A stretch of 64,000 nt of DNA from Tetracentron sinense (lineage: Eukaryota > Streptophyta > Magnoliopsida > Trochodendrales > Trochodendraceae), in NCBI GenBank assembly GCA_015143295.1, contig CM026571.1:28920505-28984504 (forward strand), written 5' to 3'. The notes beneath the pieces were generated by a model. It made no database searches. It was not told the origin of the DNA and saw nothing but the letters and a program-made list of their open reading frames with translations. Position 1 is the first letter of the stretch. Every line of letters begins with the position of its first letter. Of this stretch, positions 30,798 through 42,715 are shown piece by piece. The translations under genes and the position numbers were made by a program.

Positions 30798-30810
30798 AAG
30801 GGGGGGAGGA
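30798..30810 (+). other. Polypurine tract of element B
   Basis: AAGGGGGGGAGGA immediately before the TG of the 3' LTR. Confidence 0.95.
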
Positions 30811-33194
30811 TGTAGAGCCCCGGACCTTTTCACATTTAATGCATGACACTTTCGTTGTCATTTTGCCTTAAAGAGGTATAATTAATAAATAAGGAAGAAA
30901 TTGGAAATTTCGACATGCCAGAAATGTTCCTTTTCGAAGTACGAACCCAACGCAAGTTGAATCCTCAAAATCGGACGAACGAGTCAAAAGATATGGCCAA
31001 AACAGTCTGGACCTGCAGGCAATCGGTAGCTCGGAAGGCGCTAAGGACGTAGCTCGCAAGGCGCTAAGGACGTAGCTCGCAAGGCGCTAAGGACGTAGCT
31101 CGGAAGGCACTAAGGACGTAGCTCGGAAGGCGCTAAGGACGTAGCTCGGAAGGCGCTAAGGACGTAGCTCGGAAGGCGCTAAGGACGTAGCTCGGAAGGC
31201 ACTAAGGACGTAGCTCGGAAGGCACTAAGGACGTAGCTCTGACAACATGCTCTGATAAGGCACAGACAACGCATAGACAACGTACTCTGATAACGTATAC
31301 GTTGTGCATCCGTTGTGCAACAGACAACGGGTACGTCGTGCAGCAGAAAACGTGTACGTTGTACAGCTCACAACGGGCACGTTGTACAAAAGACAACGGA
31401 CAACGAGTTCGGCACTATTCACAGCACAACGTGTTCGACACTATTCACAGCACAACGTGTTCGGCACTATTCACAGCACAACGTGTTTGGCACTATTCAC
31501 AGCATAACGTGTTCGGCACTATTCACAGCACAACGTGTTTGGCAATATTCACAGCACAACGTGTTCGGCACTATTCACAGCACAACGTGTTTGGCACTAT
31601 TCACAGCTCAACGTGTTCGGTACTCGTGTTTTTGCAGAAATTTCAGTAAGGGTGTTATGGTCTTTTGGTCGGTTCACTCTTACCTTAAGAGTTTAACCCG
31701 AGCCTTTAGGGCTTCATTTCGACACTTAGAGAGATTGGGAGATAAGAAGAGAGGAGAGGGCGATTCCTAAACCTAGGGTTTCCATTTTGGAGAGAAATCA
31801 AGGGGTTTGTGAACCCACACTCAACTCAAGCCCATTTTTCTTCAAGATCAAGGCACAAACCCGTGAGGAGCATCTCTTCAAGCTAGGGCAGTAACTCACA
31901 GTCGTTTTTGGAAGGGGATTTCTTCCTCACTTGATCAAGGTCGGTACTTTTTACTACCCTCCTAGTTATAGCTTCCCTTTTTCCTTTGTTTCTCCTTGTT
32001 TTCCTTCACTTATATGTGTGTTATGAGATTGGTGGTATGAATGGTGAATAGAGATGGAAGTTGGCGAATGGATGCCGTGTGGATGATGTGATGAACGAAT
32101 GGGAAAGGGCATTGTACTAATAATGAACATACAAGTGTGATGTGAGCATAACCCACCTAGAAAAGCAAGATCTAGGTTTAAGTGAATAATGAACACACCC
32201 CCTGTTTGATGAAATGCCAATGTGAACAAAATAAATGATAAATTAAGGGAACCCATGCTTAGTTGCTCTTGAAATTTGTTAGGGTTCATGATAGTGTGTT
32301 TCTTACATTTCTTAAAATGCGTAGATTATTACTCACTTAAATTGTTATATGCTATGCTTTGTGAATTACCCCAAATTTCCATATTTAATTCCAAATGCAA
32401 GTATGCACACGATCTCACGAGCACGCATGAAATGACGTGATTTACCGATGTTTTAAATATGGGACGTAGAGGTGGGGCATATCCTAAGATATGTTTCACT
32501 TCGCTTTTGACAAGGGCAAGACAATCATGCATTGCATAGGGAAAGGTCTCCCATCCCCTCGCATGACATGCATAGCATCGCATGACACGCATAGCATAGC
32601 ATAGCATAGCATGGCATGACACGCATAGCATAGCATCACATGACACGCATAACTCTGCATGGCATGACACGCATGGATGCTAGTTGCGACGGGCTATGAA
32701 CGGCAACTAGGCATTCACATTCTGCATATAGGGTACTAGTTGTGACGGACTATGAACGGCAACTAGGCATGTCATTCTGCATATAGGGTACTAGTTGTGA
32801 CGGACTATGAACGGCAACTAGGCATGTCATTCCGCATATAGGGTACTAGTTGTGACGAACTATGAACGGCAACTAGGCATGTGAACATGTTTAAATTCCG
32901 AATAAGCAAGCATGATACACGCATGACACGCATAGTATGACATGGCACGCATGATACAAGCATGACACGATAAATAAGTTCCCAAATTACGCGAAGGGTA
33001 TTTTAAGTCAAGTCAAGCGCATGGGGTTTTTCAAGGATTTTATCGGCTTTTCATGAACTGCAAGTATGATTATGAATTTCCTTATTTCTTTGTATGATAT
33101 TAACTATTCCTGATTTATATATATATATCTATATTGTTTCCTGTGTATGCATTGTTATCTCTTGCTATAATTGTTGGTTAGTAGTTAGTACCCG

Positions 33195-33232
33195 CTGAGT
33201 ATTCCATGCTCAGCCGTACTTCTTATGTCGGC
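33195..33232 (+). promoter_or_regulatory. Tandem hairpin in 3' LTR B
   Basis: Same pair as in the 5' LTR: CTGAGTATTCCATGCTCAG (33195-33213) and GCCG...CGGC (33213-33232). Confidence 0.65.
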
Positions 33233-33344
33233 AGGTTCTGAGGGAGCTGCTGCTCCATTTGATGTTTGTGCTCCTGGTCCATGGATGGAGGAGGAGTACG
33301 TCGAGGAGCCTTTGGAGGAACCTCCCGTAGAGGGTTATCAGTAG
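33225..33344 (+). CDS. LTR micropeptide ORF, family B (3' LTR)
   Basis: ATG at 33225 to TAG at 33342-33344, 39 residues, MSAGSEGAAAPFDVCAPGPW then the same acidic tail as at 27011. Position 4 is Gly here, the residue shared with A, D and E, so this copy keeps the MSAGS consensus. Confidence 0.6.
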   Translation: MSAGSEGAAAPFDVCAPGPWMEEEYVEEPLEEPPVEGYQ

Positions 33345-33649
33345 GTGGTGTTAGATTCTGAGTGAATTAGCTGTGGGTGAGCATGAGTGACTATATCCAT
33401 GTATTTTGGCGGCATGTCCGCACTTTCTTTGTTTGATTTCTTTGTATTAAAACTTGGACCATGTGTATATACTTAGAGGTTTGTTAGACTTCCGCTGTGT
33501 TTTATAGTTATGCTTCCGCTGTTATCCTCTATTGTATATGCTCTGTGGGTGTTTTGCAGGTGGTTTGTCAAGCAAGTCATGTAAGTCTTGATTTAGTCGT
33601 CCACCATTCACTCTAACTCCTAGGGTGGGTTTTGGGTCGCGACATTAGT

Positions 33650-33843
33650 CTTAGACCATAACCGGTTGCAACTCAACCAACCTTGTATCTTAGCTTCGCT
33701 AGAAACCTTATTATATTATGGTATGTATATCTTGATGTATGTTATATACTTTGATAAATACCTGCTGTTATGAAAATGCAATGTCGAATAATGATGGGAT
33801 CCGAGTTAGACTCATGCTTTGCTATCGTCCTCAGGAGTAAACC
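33650..33843 (+). other. Gag leader of element A, after element B
   Basis: Continues the element A leader interrupted at 24869. It contains TCTTAGACCATAACCGGTTG, shared with 29566 in B. No frame. Confidence 0.65.
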
Positions 33844-34905
33844 ATGAGATATGGCAATCGGGGTCCTGGATACCACACTAGGAGAGGTGGAGTATCTCCT
33901 CCTCCATCAAGGGATGAGCAGCCTGATCTCACCCAAGTCTTGGGATCCATAGCAGAGACACTAGCAGTGCTTGCAGCTAGGCAACCCTTTACCCACAATA
34001 CTACTACGGCACCTGTACCTCCTCCTGCACATTATGCCACAGGAATTGAGGCATTTCGGACGATGAGGCCCCCGGTATTTTATGGGGGCATTGATTCATT
34101 GGTTGTAGAAGGATGGATCAGGCAACTAGAGAAACTGTATTCAGTATGGTAGCCTACTGAGGTAGAGAGAGTCACTTGGGCCGCCTTCATGATGGAGGGT
34201 GAGGCCGATCACTGGTGGAGATCTGCAGTCAGAACAAGAGACTTGACTCGAGCAGATCAAGAATGGACTTGGGAAGAGTTTCTTGATGTTTTCTACAAGA
34301 AATACTTCTCGGTGGGAGTTAGAGAAAAGAAAGAACTGGAGTTCACTACCTTGGACCAGGGGAACATGACAGTGGTAGAATACGAAGCCAAGTTCTCTGA
34401 ATTGTCAAGGTTCGCCCCATATCTGATAGCCACAGAGGCAATGAAGGCCGAGAAATTTGAGAGGGGATTGCAGGCCTACATCAAAGACAGGGTCTCCATT
34501 TTCAGGCATGAGACCTACGCCGAAGTTGTGGATAAGGCCCAGTTGACAGAAACGAATGTTGAGGAATTCTACAAGAGGAGAGAACTTTTGAGAGGCCAGT
34601 CCAGTAACACAACCACAGAGGAGGGCCAGAATGACTCCATACCAGTTCTCTGGACCTACGCAGGTGCAGACCCATTCTCTTGGACCCCAAGCCCCTCGCC
34701 CTACTATTATGCAAGTCACTTGACAGGTACAATCAGCATCTTCTACATTTGTGTTCGAGTTCTGTAGTTACTACGGAAGAAAGCATACTGGGGATTGTCG
34801 GAAGCTCAAGGGTGAATGTTTCCATTATGGTGATCAAGGCCACTTGATCAGAGGTTGTCCTCACCGTCCACCTCCAGCTCAACGTCAGGGAAGCAAGCCT
34901 CAGTA
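33844..34905 (+). pseudogene. Gag of element A, broken
   Basis: ATG at 33844: MRYGNRGPGYHTRRGGVSPP, then IRQLEKLYSVW and a TAG at 34150-34152. The same frame resumes as WAAFMMEGEADHWWRSAVRT, WEEFLDVFYKKYFSVGVREKK, LEFTTLDQGNMTVVEYEAKF and FERGLQAYIKDRV, the retrotransposon Gag core. A frameshift near 34620 moves the rest to another frame, which carries the zinc region CSYYGRKHTGDC and CFHYGDQGHLIRGC. In both, a Tyr stands where the second zinc-binding Cys belongs (compare CTLCG and CFHCG in B). There is no pol after it, so element A is a gag-only, non-autonomous derivative. Confidence 0.8.
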
Positions 34906-35308
34906 GCTCTTACAGTCACCTCTCTAGGCAAGCTAGGATAAAGATTGTCATGCCGGGGTTGGATACTCAAGCACCACAAAATTTAGGGTGAAGTGCTCGT
35001 GTGATAAATTTTTGTAAAGGATGATGTAATGTTGTGTTTCAGTATGTTGCCTAATTTGTGTTTCAGTATGTTACCTATGTGTATAAACATACTATATTAT
35101 GTTATGAAAATTTTCTTGCTTTTCGTGGGTGTCCAGTAGCATGAAGAACCTAAATGTTTTGCCAACAAGCAAGTGCCTAGCTTTGTTTTGGTCATTAAAG
35201 GATTAATATGTCCTTTGTATCACTAAGTGACAGAGTTCAAGCTCACGTGTGGGAAAGGTGTTCCCGCTTGATTTAGTGTCGTCCTAATTTTGAGGACGAA
35301 ATTTCTAT
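34906..35308 (+). other. 3' non-coding region of element A
   Basis: No coding frame. It ends with TTTTGAGGACGAAATTTC before the polypurine tract, as in B. Confidence 0.7.
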
Positions 35309-35321
35309 AAAGGAGGAAGGA
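35309..35321 (+). other. Polypurine tract of element A
   Basis: AAAGGAGGAAGGA directly before the TG of the 3' LTR. Confidence 0.9.
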
Positions 35322-37882
35322 TGTAGAACCCCAAAATTTTTGTATGTGTCTCGGGATGCGTGTCAAGGCATGAAGCCTTGGTAATGTTTAAAATTAAATA
35401 AAAGAAGATAATGGGTGTTCATTTTATGAGGGAAAAGCCGTAAGGTTCTTTTCCTTAAGCCTATGAGGGTGAAAAACAAAAGGAAAGAGGGTTAGAATAG
35501 GAGTGGGATAAGTCTAAGTAGTGGAATTGAGTGAAAAATGGACTTAGTGTCAAAATTTGCAGAGCACTGATCGCTTGGTCCAAGTAACGATTGCTTGGTC
35601 CAAAACCGAGCGATCGGTATCTATCGACTGGTCCAAAAATTTGGATGGGAAAAAATTCCAGAGAGGGTGTTTTCAACCGATCGCTCGATCATAAACACTG
35701 ATCACTCGGTCATAAGCTCCGATCGCTCAGTCTTTCGCGTTTTTGCTGAATCATTAAGGGTAAATGGGTCTTTTGACTCCCCTTTTCTCTATAAAAACCC
35801 CAATTTATGGGTTTGGGATCTCATAAACCCTCAAGCTCAAGATTTAAAAAATTGGAAAGGAGAAAGGAGAGAAGTTAGGGCTTGCTCAAAAAAGGCTTTT
35901 GATTTAAGGAGTAGATCAAGATCAAGGTTGACCCTCCCCATAAAGCAAGAACTCCTCCATTCTTCAAAGAGGCATTCTTCTTCAAGCTTGGAACCCTAAT
36001 CAAAGGTTTCCTCCAAGATCAAGCATTGATCTTCAAGTGTGCTTCCTCCTCAAGCTTGAACTCCAAATCAAATGAGTTTTCTTCCAAACCAAGGAGTGAT
36101 CCTCAAGGTTAGTACACCCTCCTAACTAGCTTAATACTAACCTAGTTCTTCTTTCAAAAATGATGTTCTTGAGTTTGTTTACCATTTTCTTTTAAATACA
36201 ACTACTATCCCTAATTGAACAAGATAAATAGAAATGGTGTGAATGTGTGGGGAGGTATGGATTGATAGTGGTTTAGGCGATTGGATGTCGTGTTGTTGTG
36301 GTGAATGTGTGTTGGAAAATGGTGGAAGCGCAATGTACTCATAATAGATGCACCCCTTGTGTTTGATGAAATGTATGAACTAGGAACTTGAATCAATTAG
36401 ACTATGAATGTGTTGCACTCCAAGTGTTTGATGAGATGCATAAATGAGAAATTGACAAATTAAAGACTACTATGAAAGCATGTTTTGGGTAATTTTTCTA
36501 AAAAGATAACCATGATCCAATACTTTATATGTTATGCCTAGATCCTCACATGATTAGATTGAGAATTGAAATGCTATGTGTTATTCTCATGCCCATGTCA
36601 TATTGGTTATCACACATTGCTACACACAAGCACGCATGCATGCATTAACCAAGTTTTCTAAAGTATATATATATGACATACCAAACAAGAACAAGCTATG
36701 TGATTCTTGAAATGAATGATAAAGCTGGACATCGGGCCGATCAAGGGTAGGGCATATCCCCCGGATATGTTATACCTGGCTCACAAGAAAAACAAGCAAG
36801 TTAATTTACTAATGTGTTCCGTCCCATTATATTTCGGGCATTAGTAAAGCAAGTATAAGGATACTAATGTTTTCCGTTCAATCATAGTCCAGGCATTAGT
36901 AAACAAGTGAAACGCTAGTGTATTCCATTCCACCATAGTCCGGGCACTAGTCAAGTCAAGACAAGATGCTAATGTGTTCCGTTCCATTATAGTCCAGGTA
37001 TTAGAAAAGCAAGACAAGAAGCTAGTATGACTGTCCAAGTCATAGTTCGGGTACTAGTTAAACAAGACATGAATACAAGACAAGAACCTAGTATGTCCGT
37101 CCATTTCATAGTTTGGGTACTAGTCAAACAAGACAAACAAGAATGACAAGATCCTAGTACGTCCGTCCATTTCATAGTTCGGGTACTAGCTAAATGATTT
37201 AAGTGAAATTAAGAATCTTATAAGATGTGTATAGTAACCAGAAGATACATGGGATGCATAAGGAACTCACGAGGTAATTGAAACAAGATTTGTTAAAGCA
37301 TGAACATGTGACATGATTTATTATATGATATCCAAGATTTTACATTCGTTGTTTTGTCTTAGCTTCCACACTCTGATTATGTTGTGATGATGATGAATTG
37401 TACCACGCATGACTTATTATTGTTATTACTATTGTTAGCTAGTAGCTTGTACTCGCTGGGTATTCCATACTCAGCCGTACATAATGATGACGGCAGGTTC
37501 ACAGTTTGTTGCATATGCTCTGGGTCCTTGGATCAAGGCGGTTCATGGAGAGTAGGAGCTTGCTTGGGATTGTTGTCCGGATGTTAGGAGTCTTGGGATG
37601 TGGCCAATGGTTGGGTTGAGTGAGAGAGACATGTATTTTGTGATTTTCTTTTGGGGATTTTCATGTAGGCTTGAGTTGATAACTCAAGTGTTGGAGTCTT
37701 TTGTACTTATTGTAGTTTTTATTAAGTTGTTTGTTTGTGTTAACACTTGGAAGAACATTTATAAAGAAGAAATTTTCAGGTTCACTATTTGTCATGCTTT
37801 GGATACTCCTTGCTGGATGATTTAAGGCTAAGTCACATCGCCAAAGTATCCTAACTCCTAGGGGTTATTTTGGGGCGTGACA
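35322..37882 (+). mobile_element. 3' LTR of gypsy element A
   Basis: It starts TGTAGAACCCCAAAA and ends TTTTGGGGCGTGACA at 37882, 2561 bp, followed by ATTAT. It keeps the promoter region that the 5' LTR has lost: GATCGCTCGGTC-type repeats (35570-35735) and a TATA box TATAAAAA at 35790-35797. A donor-like AAG|GTTAGTAC lies at 36107. The hairpin array is at 36803-37190 and the tandem hairpin at 37456-37494, where CTGGGTA pairs with TACTCAG through one G-U. The small ORF (MTAGSQF...GPW) is at 37487-37555. Confidence 0.9.
35790..35797 (+). promoter_or_regulatory. TATA box of 3' LTR A
   Basis: CTCTATAAAAACCCC fits a plant TATA box. The corresponding sequence is deleted from the 5' LTR of the same element. 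Confidence 0.6.
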
Positions 37883-38270
37883 ATTATCCCTACAGAGATC
37901 AGTCTGCCCACAATACGTTCTCGAAAGAATAAAAAGACAGGAGAAAATGAAAAAAATATCGAGTTGATGCCTATTCATTTAGATTTGCTAGATGAAAGAC
38001 GAGAAGATGCAAGTATCCAGATGGGGAGATACCAAAATAACTGAGAAGGGCATACAATAAGAAAGTGCGGAGGAAGGTCCTTTAAGTCGGAGATCTTATT
38101 CTTTGAAAAGTCTTCCAGAGTACTTGTGAAGTCAACAGTGGAAAGCGAGGGCCTAATTGGGAAGGACTATACTTTGTGGATCGTCTTGGGAGCCTTGGAG
38201 TATGTTATCTTTAAGATTTACAAGATAATGTAATCCAAAAGTCTTAGAACATAATGACTTTAAGGCAACT
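37883..38270 (+). pseudogene. Integrase C-terminus of element C
   Basis: Continues YGMEAV from 21021: IPTEISLPTIRSR, then HLDLLDERREDA. A frameshift near 38040 leads to AYNKKVRRKV, VGDLIL and GKRGPNWEGLYFVDRLGSLGV. The GPNWEGPY-type motif followed by a YxL..L module is the normal end of a Tat-lineage integrase. Several stops are present. Together with 16863-18057 and 20253-21021 this accounts for one pol gene split by three insertions. Confidence 0.8.
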
Positions 38271-38945
38271 TTTTCAATAAAATCATGAGTTGCACAGCGG
38301 ATTCGTTTACATCCATTTGTTCTTGAAGTTATTCATAAGATTATTTAATGATAAGGCAAGTGAAATGATCAAGTGTTTAGTGAAATGTCTTGAATGCAAT
38401 GAAATATCAAATGGTTTTTCATCTGAACAGGGTACTCACCACGGGACACATGTAGCTCATTTAAAAGGAATTGTCATCTAATCAAACCAATGGCTTATAC
38501 TAATGAAATGTCCTCTGAGCATTGTGTCCCATCACGAGTCACCATAGGTTCTCCATATGAAATTTCATTTGTCAAATTGCATTCACGACGTGTTACACTA
38601 AAATGCATTCGTAATATTTTTTTATCAACTACCTCAAAGCATCTGTGTTCTATAACTTAGTGTCTTTGCATCTTATTATCAGTTACCTCAAGTGTTTTTA
38701 TCAAGTGTTCATATGTTCCTTACACTCTTATGTGCTCTATGCCTTGTAAAATTTTAGAAAGATGATTGATTTATTCTCTTGGTTTTATATTGTATGGACG
38801 AGTTACATTCTCTGTACCTTGTGAATATTTCAACCACATCATACGGAAGACGAAAGACAATGTACAAAAAGAAGTTTTCATTGAAGAAATCTCACAACAG
38901 GAGTAGTACATAACGGAGAAAAAGAAAGAAAGAGTACAACGGAAC
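38271..38945. other. Non-coding spacer of element C
   Basis: AT-rich sequence between pol and the antisense gene. Nothing recognisable. Confidence 0.5.
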
Positions 38946-38959
38946 AAAAGAAAGGAAAA

Positions 38960-41541
38960 GCTAGGCAGCAGGCTTGGCATTGATTTCTGGTTCGAGCTCT
39001 GGCTGGACAACGGCAGGCTGGACAACGGCATCATCATTAGCGGAAGCAGGAGGCTCAGCGGGAGTCTCAGGCATAACAAGAGCTGGCTCTTCGGGAAGAG
39101 GTCTTTCAACCCCCTGGACTTCAGCTTCCTTGTCATCGAGGTGGACGACTTCTAGCCAAACATCCTCAGAGCGAGTTGTCTCATCCTTGGACTGCTGGGA
39201 GTTTCAATCAGACATCCTGCCTCTCTGAGTTCCTTTAGCAACTCTTTCTCCATCTCTGCTCGATCCTCGAGCACCACTCGATCGACCTCCTTCTGATAGA
39301 AATCTTGGATTTCCTTCTTCAGGGTCTCATTCGTGAGCTCCGCCTCTTGGAGTTGTTTCTCCCTTGCAAGCTCCATCTCTCCGAGTTGTTTCGCCAAAGT
39401 TTCTGACAACTCTTTTAGCTCCTCAACTCGAAAGAGGGCCACGGAAACCTCTTCCTTTGCCTTCTTTTCATCCTCCGCTGATTGTCGAGCGGCTTCACGA
39501 GATGCGTCTCGTCGTTTCTTGTATGTATCGGCCTTCTTTGTGGCCTTCCTCAAGTCAGATTGAGCCTTCTGCAACTCATGATTCAGTGTCGTCTTCTCCG
39601 CTGTTGCCTTATCAGCCAGAACGGTGACCTGCTCCTTCCAGTAATCAACATTTCCTCTCATACTGTCAAAACGTTCGTAAAGTGAACGTGTTGTTCAGCT
39701 GGTAAGAGAGAAGATGAATTCAGTACGATGAAGTATGACTTAAGAAGGGAAATATGCAAAACGAAAAGTAGGACTTACTGTTGTGAAGGCCCTGGTTCCG
39801 ACGATGTTCAACCCCCTCCTATGCAACTTCTTTGTTGAAGCTATGCCAGCAAGGAGCCTCATTGCATGGCTCATGGCTACGGCCACTAAGTCGTTGTCTA
39901 TTGTTGAGTCCACCGTGTTCAGACGACGGGAGCCCATAAAGCAGGATCCTCGTCCTCCTGTGGCGGAGCAGTAGCGGTGGCAGTGTAGGAGTGGCTACGA
40001 TGACCAGGGGTTGACTGACACCCAATGGTTCAACCATCGTAGCCGGCTCTCAGACTTCTTGCCAAGCCGGAGTTGGAGCCAAGATTGCCTTGCCTCGTTC
40101 TTGGCGGGCTTTCTCGTGCTCCTCCTCCCTCCTTTTCTTCTTGGCCACTGCCTTGGTCATTACTTCTGCTACGGTGGCATCCTTCTTCTTTGAAGGTTGG
40201 CCAGCAGGGGTAGCTGCAACCGTTGTTGAGGGGGTTACGGAAGTATCCTTCTTGGGGAGTGAAGACAGCATGGGTGCCTTCCTTGGAGCCCGGTGTGCTC
40301 GTGACAATGGAGGAAGGTTATCAGCCATCTCGTCCTTCTCGTCTTCAATGAGAGCAGTAGCAGCAGTAATGGGACGGGAAGAGGATGGACCGGCTTGTCC
40401 TTGATCAACGGAAGGGGTTGGATTTAGCACGCTGTCTATGCCTCGGTCTTGCTCAAGGACCTTCCTCGACTTCCAAGTGATGTAGGCCCCTCCCCTTTCC
40501 TTGCCAATGTTGGTCAAGTAACGCTCCTCGCCGCTAGTGATGTCCTTGAAGTGTGTCTTCTTCGGATCTGCATGAGAAAAAAGAGTATCAGTAACAGACA
40601 ACGGAGATTGACAACGGATCAGAAAGAGAGCGGACAACAGGAAGAGTTACCTGGACCTTTTTAGAAGATGATGGGGACAGGTTGAGGAGAGGACTCCGAT
40701 CTCCAGGCCCTAGAAACAATGAAAGGCGACTCCTTACACTTCCTGTCTAGGTCAGCCAAGCCCGAGATGAAGTCGGGGACCTTGGCACGTTGATTCCAAG
40801 AAAAATATTTCTCGACCTCGTCCTTACTCCCTCGGCACATGATAGCATCACGAAAGGGGAAGAGGTGTCTAGCTTCTATGTTGGTATCCATCCTTGATGA
40901 ACTTAACCACCAAGGACATGTACTCGTAGAAGCTCGGGTGCATTTAACCTAGGGCGAGCTAGAGAGCGGAAAGAACGGTTTTCACTATGGGATCCAAGGG
41001 AAGACGAAGTTCAACCTCGAGCTGAGCGAGGTAGACAACAGTTGAAGAGTCAGAACGCCTATCAATAACGGCGTCATCTCTTTTGAAGTGGAGGTGGACG
41101 TGAGAAGGGATCTGGAAACGAGTTTTATAGTGATCCAGACCCTCTTTCTAGTATTTTTTGAGTTGGGCAGCTGACTTCGTTAGCACTATCAACTCTAACT
41201 TCATCATTGGCGACTTTAACTATTTCAACAGACCTCTCAGTAGACATGGTTCATAGAAAGGAAGATGATGACAGAGAAAATAGAGGGCAGAAGGGCGAGG
41301 ACACAGCAAGAACAGAAAAACAGAGAAACGAAGAGTAGAGAACAAAGTGTAAACCAGCAATGAAAAGTAAGCAGGGAGCAAGAACTTACCAAGCGCTAAG
41401 TTGTGATCGAAAGGCAGAGAGAGAGCAGGAAAGCTTAAGTCTTCGATGAGGAGAGAATTTGGCAGAGTGACATTGCATGGCAGAGTGACATTGCACAAGA
41501 ATTCAAGTGAAGAAGATGAAGTACTTTGCATCGTATTTATA
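38960..41541 (-). pseudogene. Antisense gene of Tat element C (Transposase_28/PF04195-like plus coiled coil)
   Basis: A minus-strand, intron-containing gene lies behind pol, opposite to it. A TATA box (TATAAATA on the minus strand) is at 41534-41541, and a donor TTG|GTAAGTTC near 41391. The 41250-40890 part has FQIPSHVHLHFKRDD, LEVELRLPLDPIVKTVLSAL and HPSFYEYMSLVVKFIKD, resembling the 'putative gypsy type transposon' domain PF04195. Good splice signals flank introns at about 40570-40647 (CAG|GTAACT, CATGCAG) and 39663-39778 (ACA|GTAAGT, TTTTGACAG). The middle is low-complexity and basic (KKKDATVAEVMTKAVAKKK). The end, 39661-39152, is a long coiled coil (KKADTYKKRRDASREAARQ, LKELSETLAKQLGEME). 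Frameshifts and stops show decay. Antisense ORFs after pol are known in Grande and other Tat elements. Confidence 0.6.
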
Positions 41542-42715
41542 GGCAATTCAAAGTTTCAAGACGAAAATGGCCTCCATCATTGCCGTACACATAGGCAAGA
41601 GTAGGCTCAAGATGGTCATTTGTGAAATTTGAATCGGCATGTCAGACATAAATTCATACAGGATGGAGTTAGCCCTCATCTTCATCGTACAAGTGAGAGA
41701 TTGCATGGGCACAACCATCTTTTGGGTGAACAGAGTAACCATCGGAGGGAATAGTGCACCTCGAGCTCCTCGAAAGGCAATGATGACAGCCTACCATACA
41801 TTAAATGAGGCGTGACGGTTTCACATGCGTGATACAGCTGGTACGATGATCCACCTTCTCGTACAGCTCACGCAACGTTTCAGTGATTGCGAAATATCAA
41901 GTATTCTCTTTGTGTGTCGAGTTATTTATGACACTTTGAACTACGTTCAAAGCATCATAAATGAGAAAATTGTAATGGATAAAATTTGTAAAATGATTAA
42001 GTGTTGGAAGACGAGCTAGTCTTCGTTGTTATGTCAACCGATGGGAGACACGTATCCAAATTGAGAATGAATATGTGCTCTTCAGGACAACGGACCCGTT
42101 GTCTTCATGACGACGTATTCGTTATCCGTAGGACGAACGTATCCACCCTCTTTGGACAACCATTATTCTATTCGTGTTCTCATACACAACGGATCCGAGC
42201 TTTAGTCAACAATGAGACCGACTCACAGGACGAAATAATCAGGAGGCGATCACTATACTCTGTTGTTAGGTGAAAAGCACTGTCTTGGCATTTAATGTTA
42301 GTCACTTCAACCTGTTTTCGACCCCAAACCGACCTTACAAATAGTAGACTCACATGTGTGACACGTAAGACTCAAGATCTGTCTGACATATTTGGTAATG
42401 ATCATAAAGTAAGTGGCTTAGTCATCCATGGTCATTCATGGCCATCTATGGGTATACAGAGCTAAACCTATAAACACCCCAAAAGACCCAATGCATAAAG
42501 ATCATGAAATTTCGTATTTCTCACTCATACTATTTCAATTTCTCTTTACTGTTCATCATCTTCTTCAAATCCTGACTTTTCCATCGGAGTGTATTACAAG
42601 GTGTACACCCTTTTCTTCTACTTCATCAGCAACCGGAGCTTTGTTATTTTCCTTCTATTAGTAAACCAGACTTTAAAGAAGCAGGTGACGCGTGGACACC
42701 CAGGAAAATTCCCAC
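41542..42715. other. 3' part of element C, possible LTR
   Basis: No coding frame. 42270-42715 looks like an LTR or promoter segment: CTGTCTTGGCATTTAATGT, a TATA-like CCTATAAACACCCC near 42471, and an end GGAAAATTCCCACACA before copia sequence starts. No second copy exists in the window, so the call as the element C 3' LTR is tentative. Confidence 0.3.

Larger units (their letters stand above)
30811..33644 (+). mobile_element. 3' LTR of gypsy element B
   Basis: It starts TGTAGAGCCCCGG and ends GGGTCGCGACA at 33644, followed by the target duplicate TTAGT. It is 2834 bp, 272 bp longer than the 5' LTR. Most of the difference is repeat number: nine 23-bp units instead of eight, about eight 26-bp units instead of three (31407-31615), and four CTAGTTG hairpins instead of two (32678-32882). 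Otherwise the two LTRs are nearly identical, so the insertion is young or the LTRs were homogenised. Confidence 0.95.

Noticed and set aside
31202-31770. A 151-residue open frame in the 3' LTR of B
   Set aside because: Same array artefact; its length varies with repeat number (83 residues in the 5' LTR).
38974-40404. Plus-strand frames rich in Ser/Thr (for example 38974-39228, 40090-40404)
   Set aside because: Shadows of the coiled-coil and Lys-rich exons of the antisense gene.
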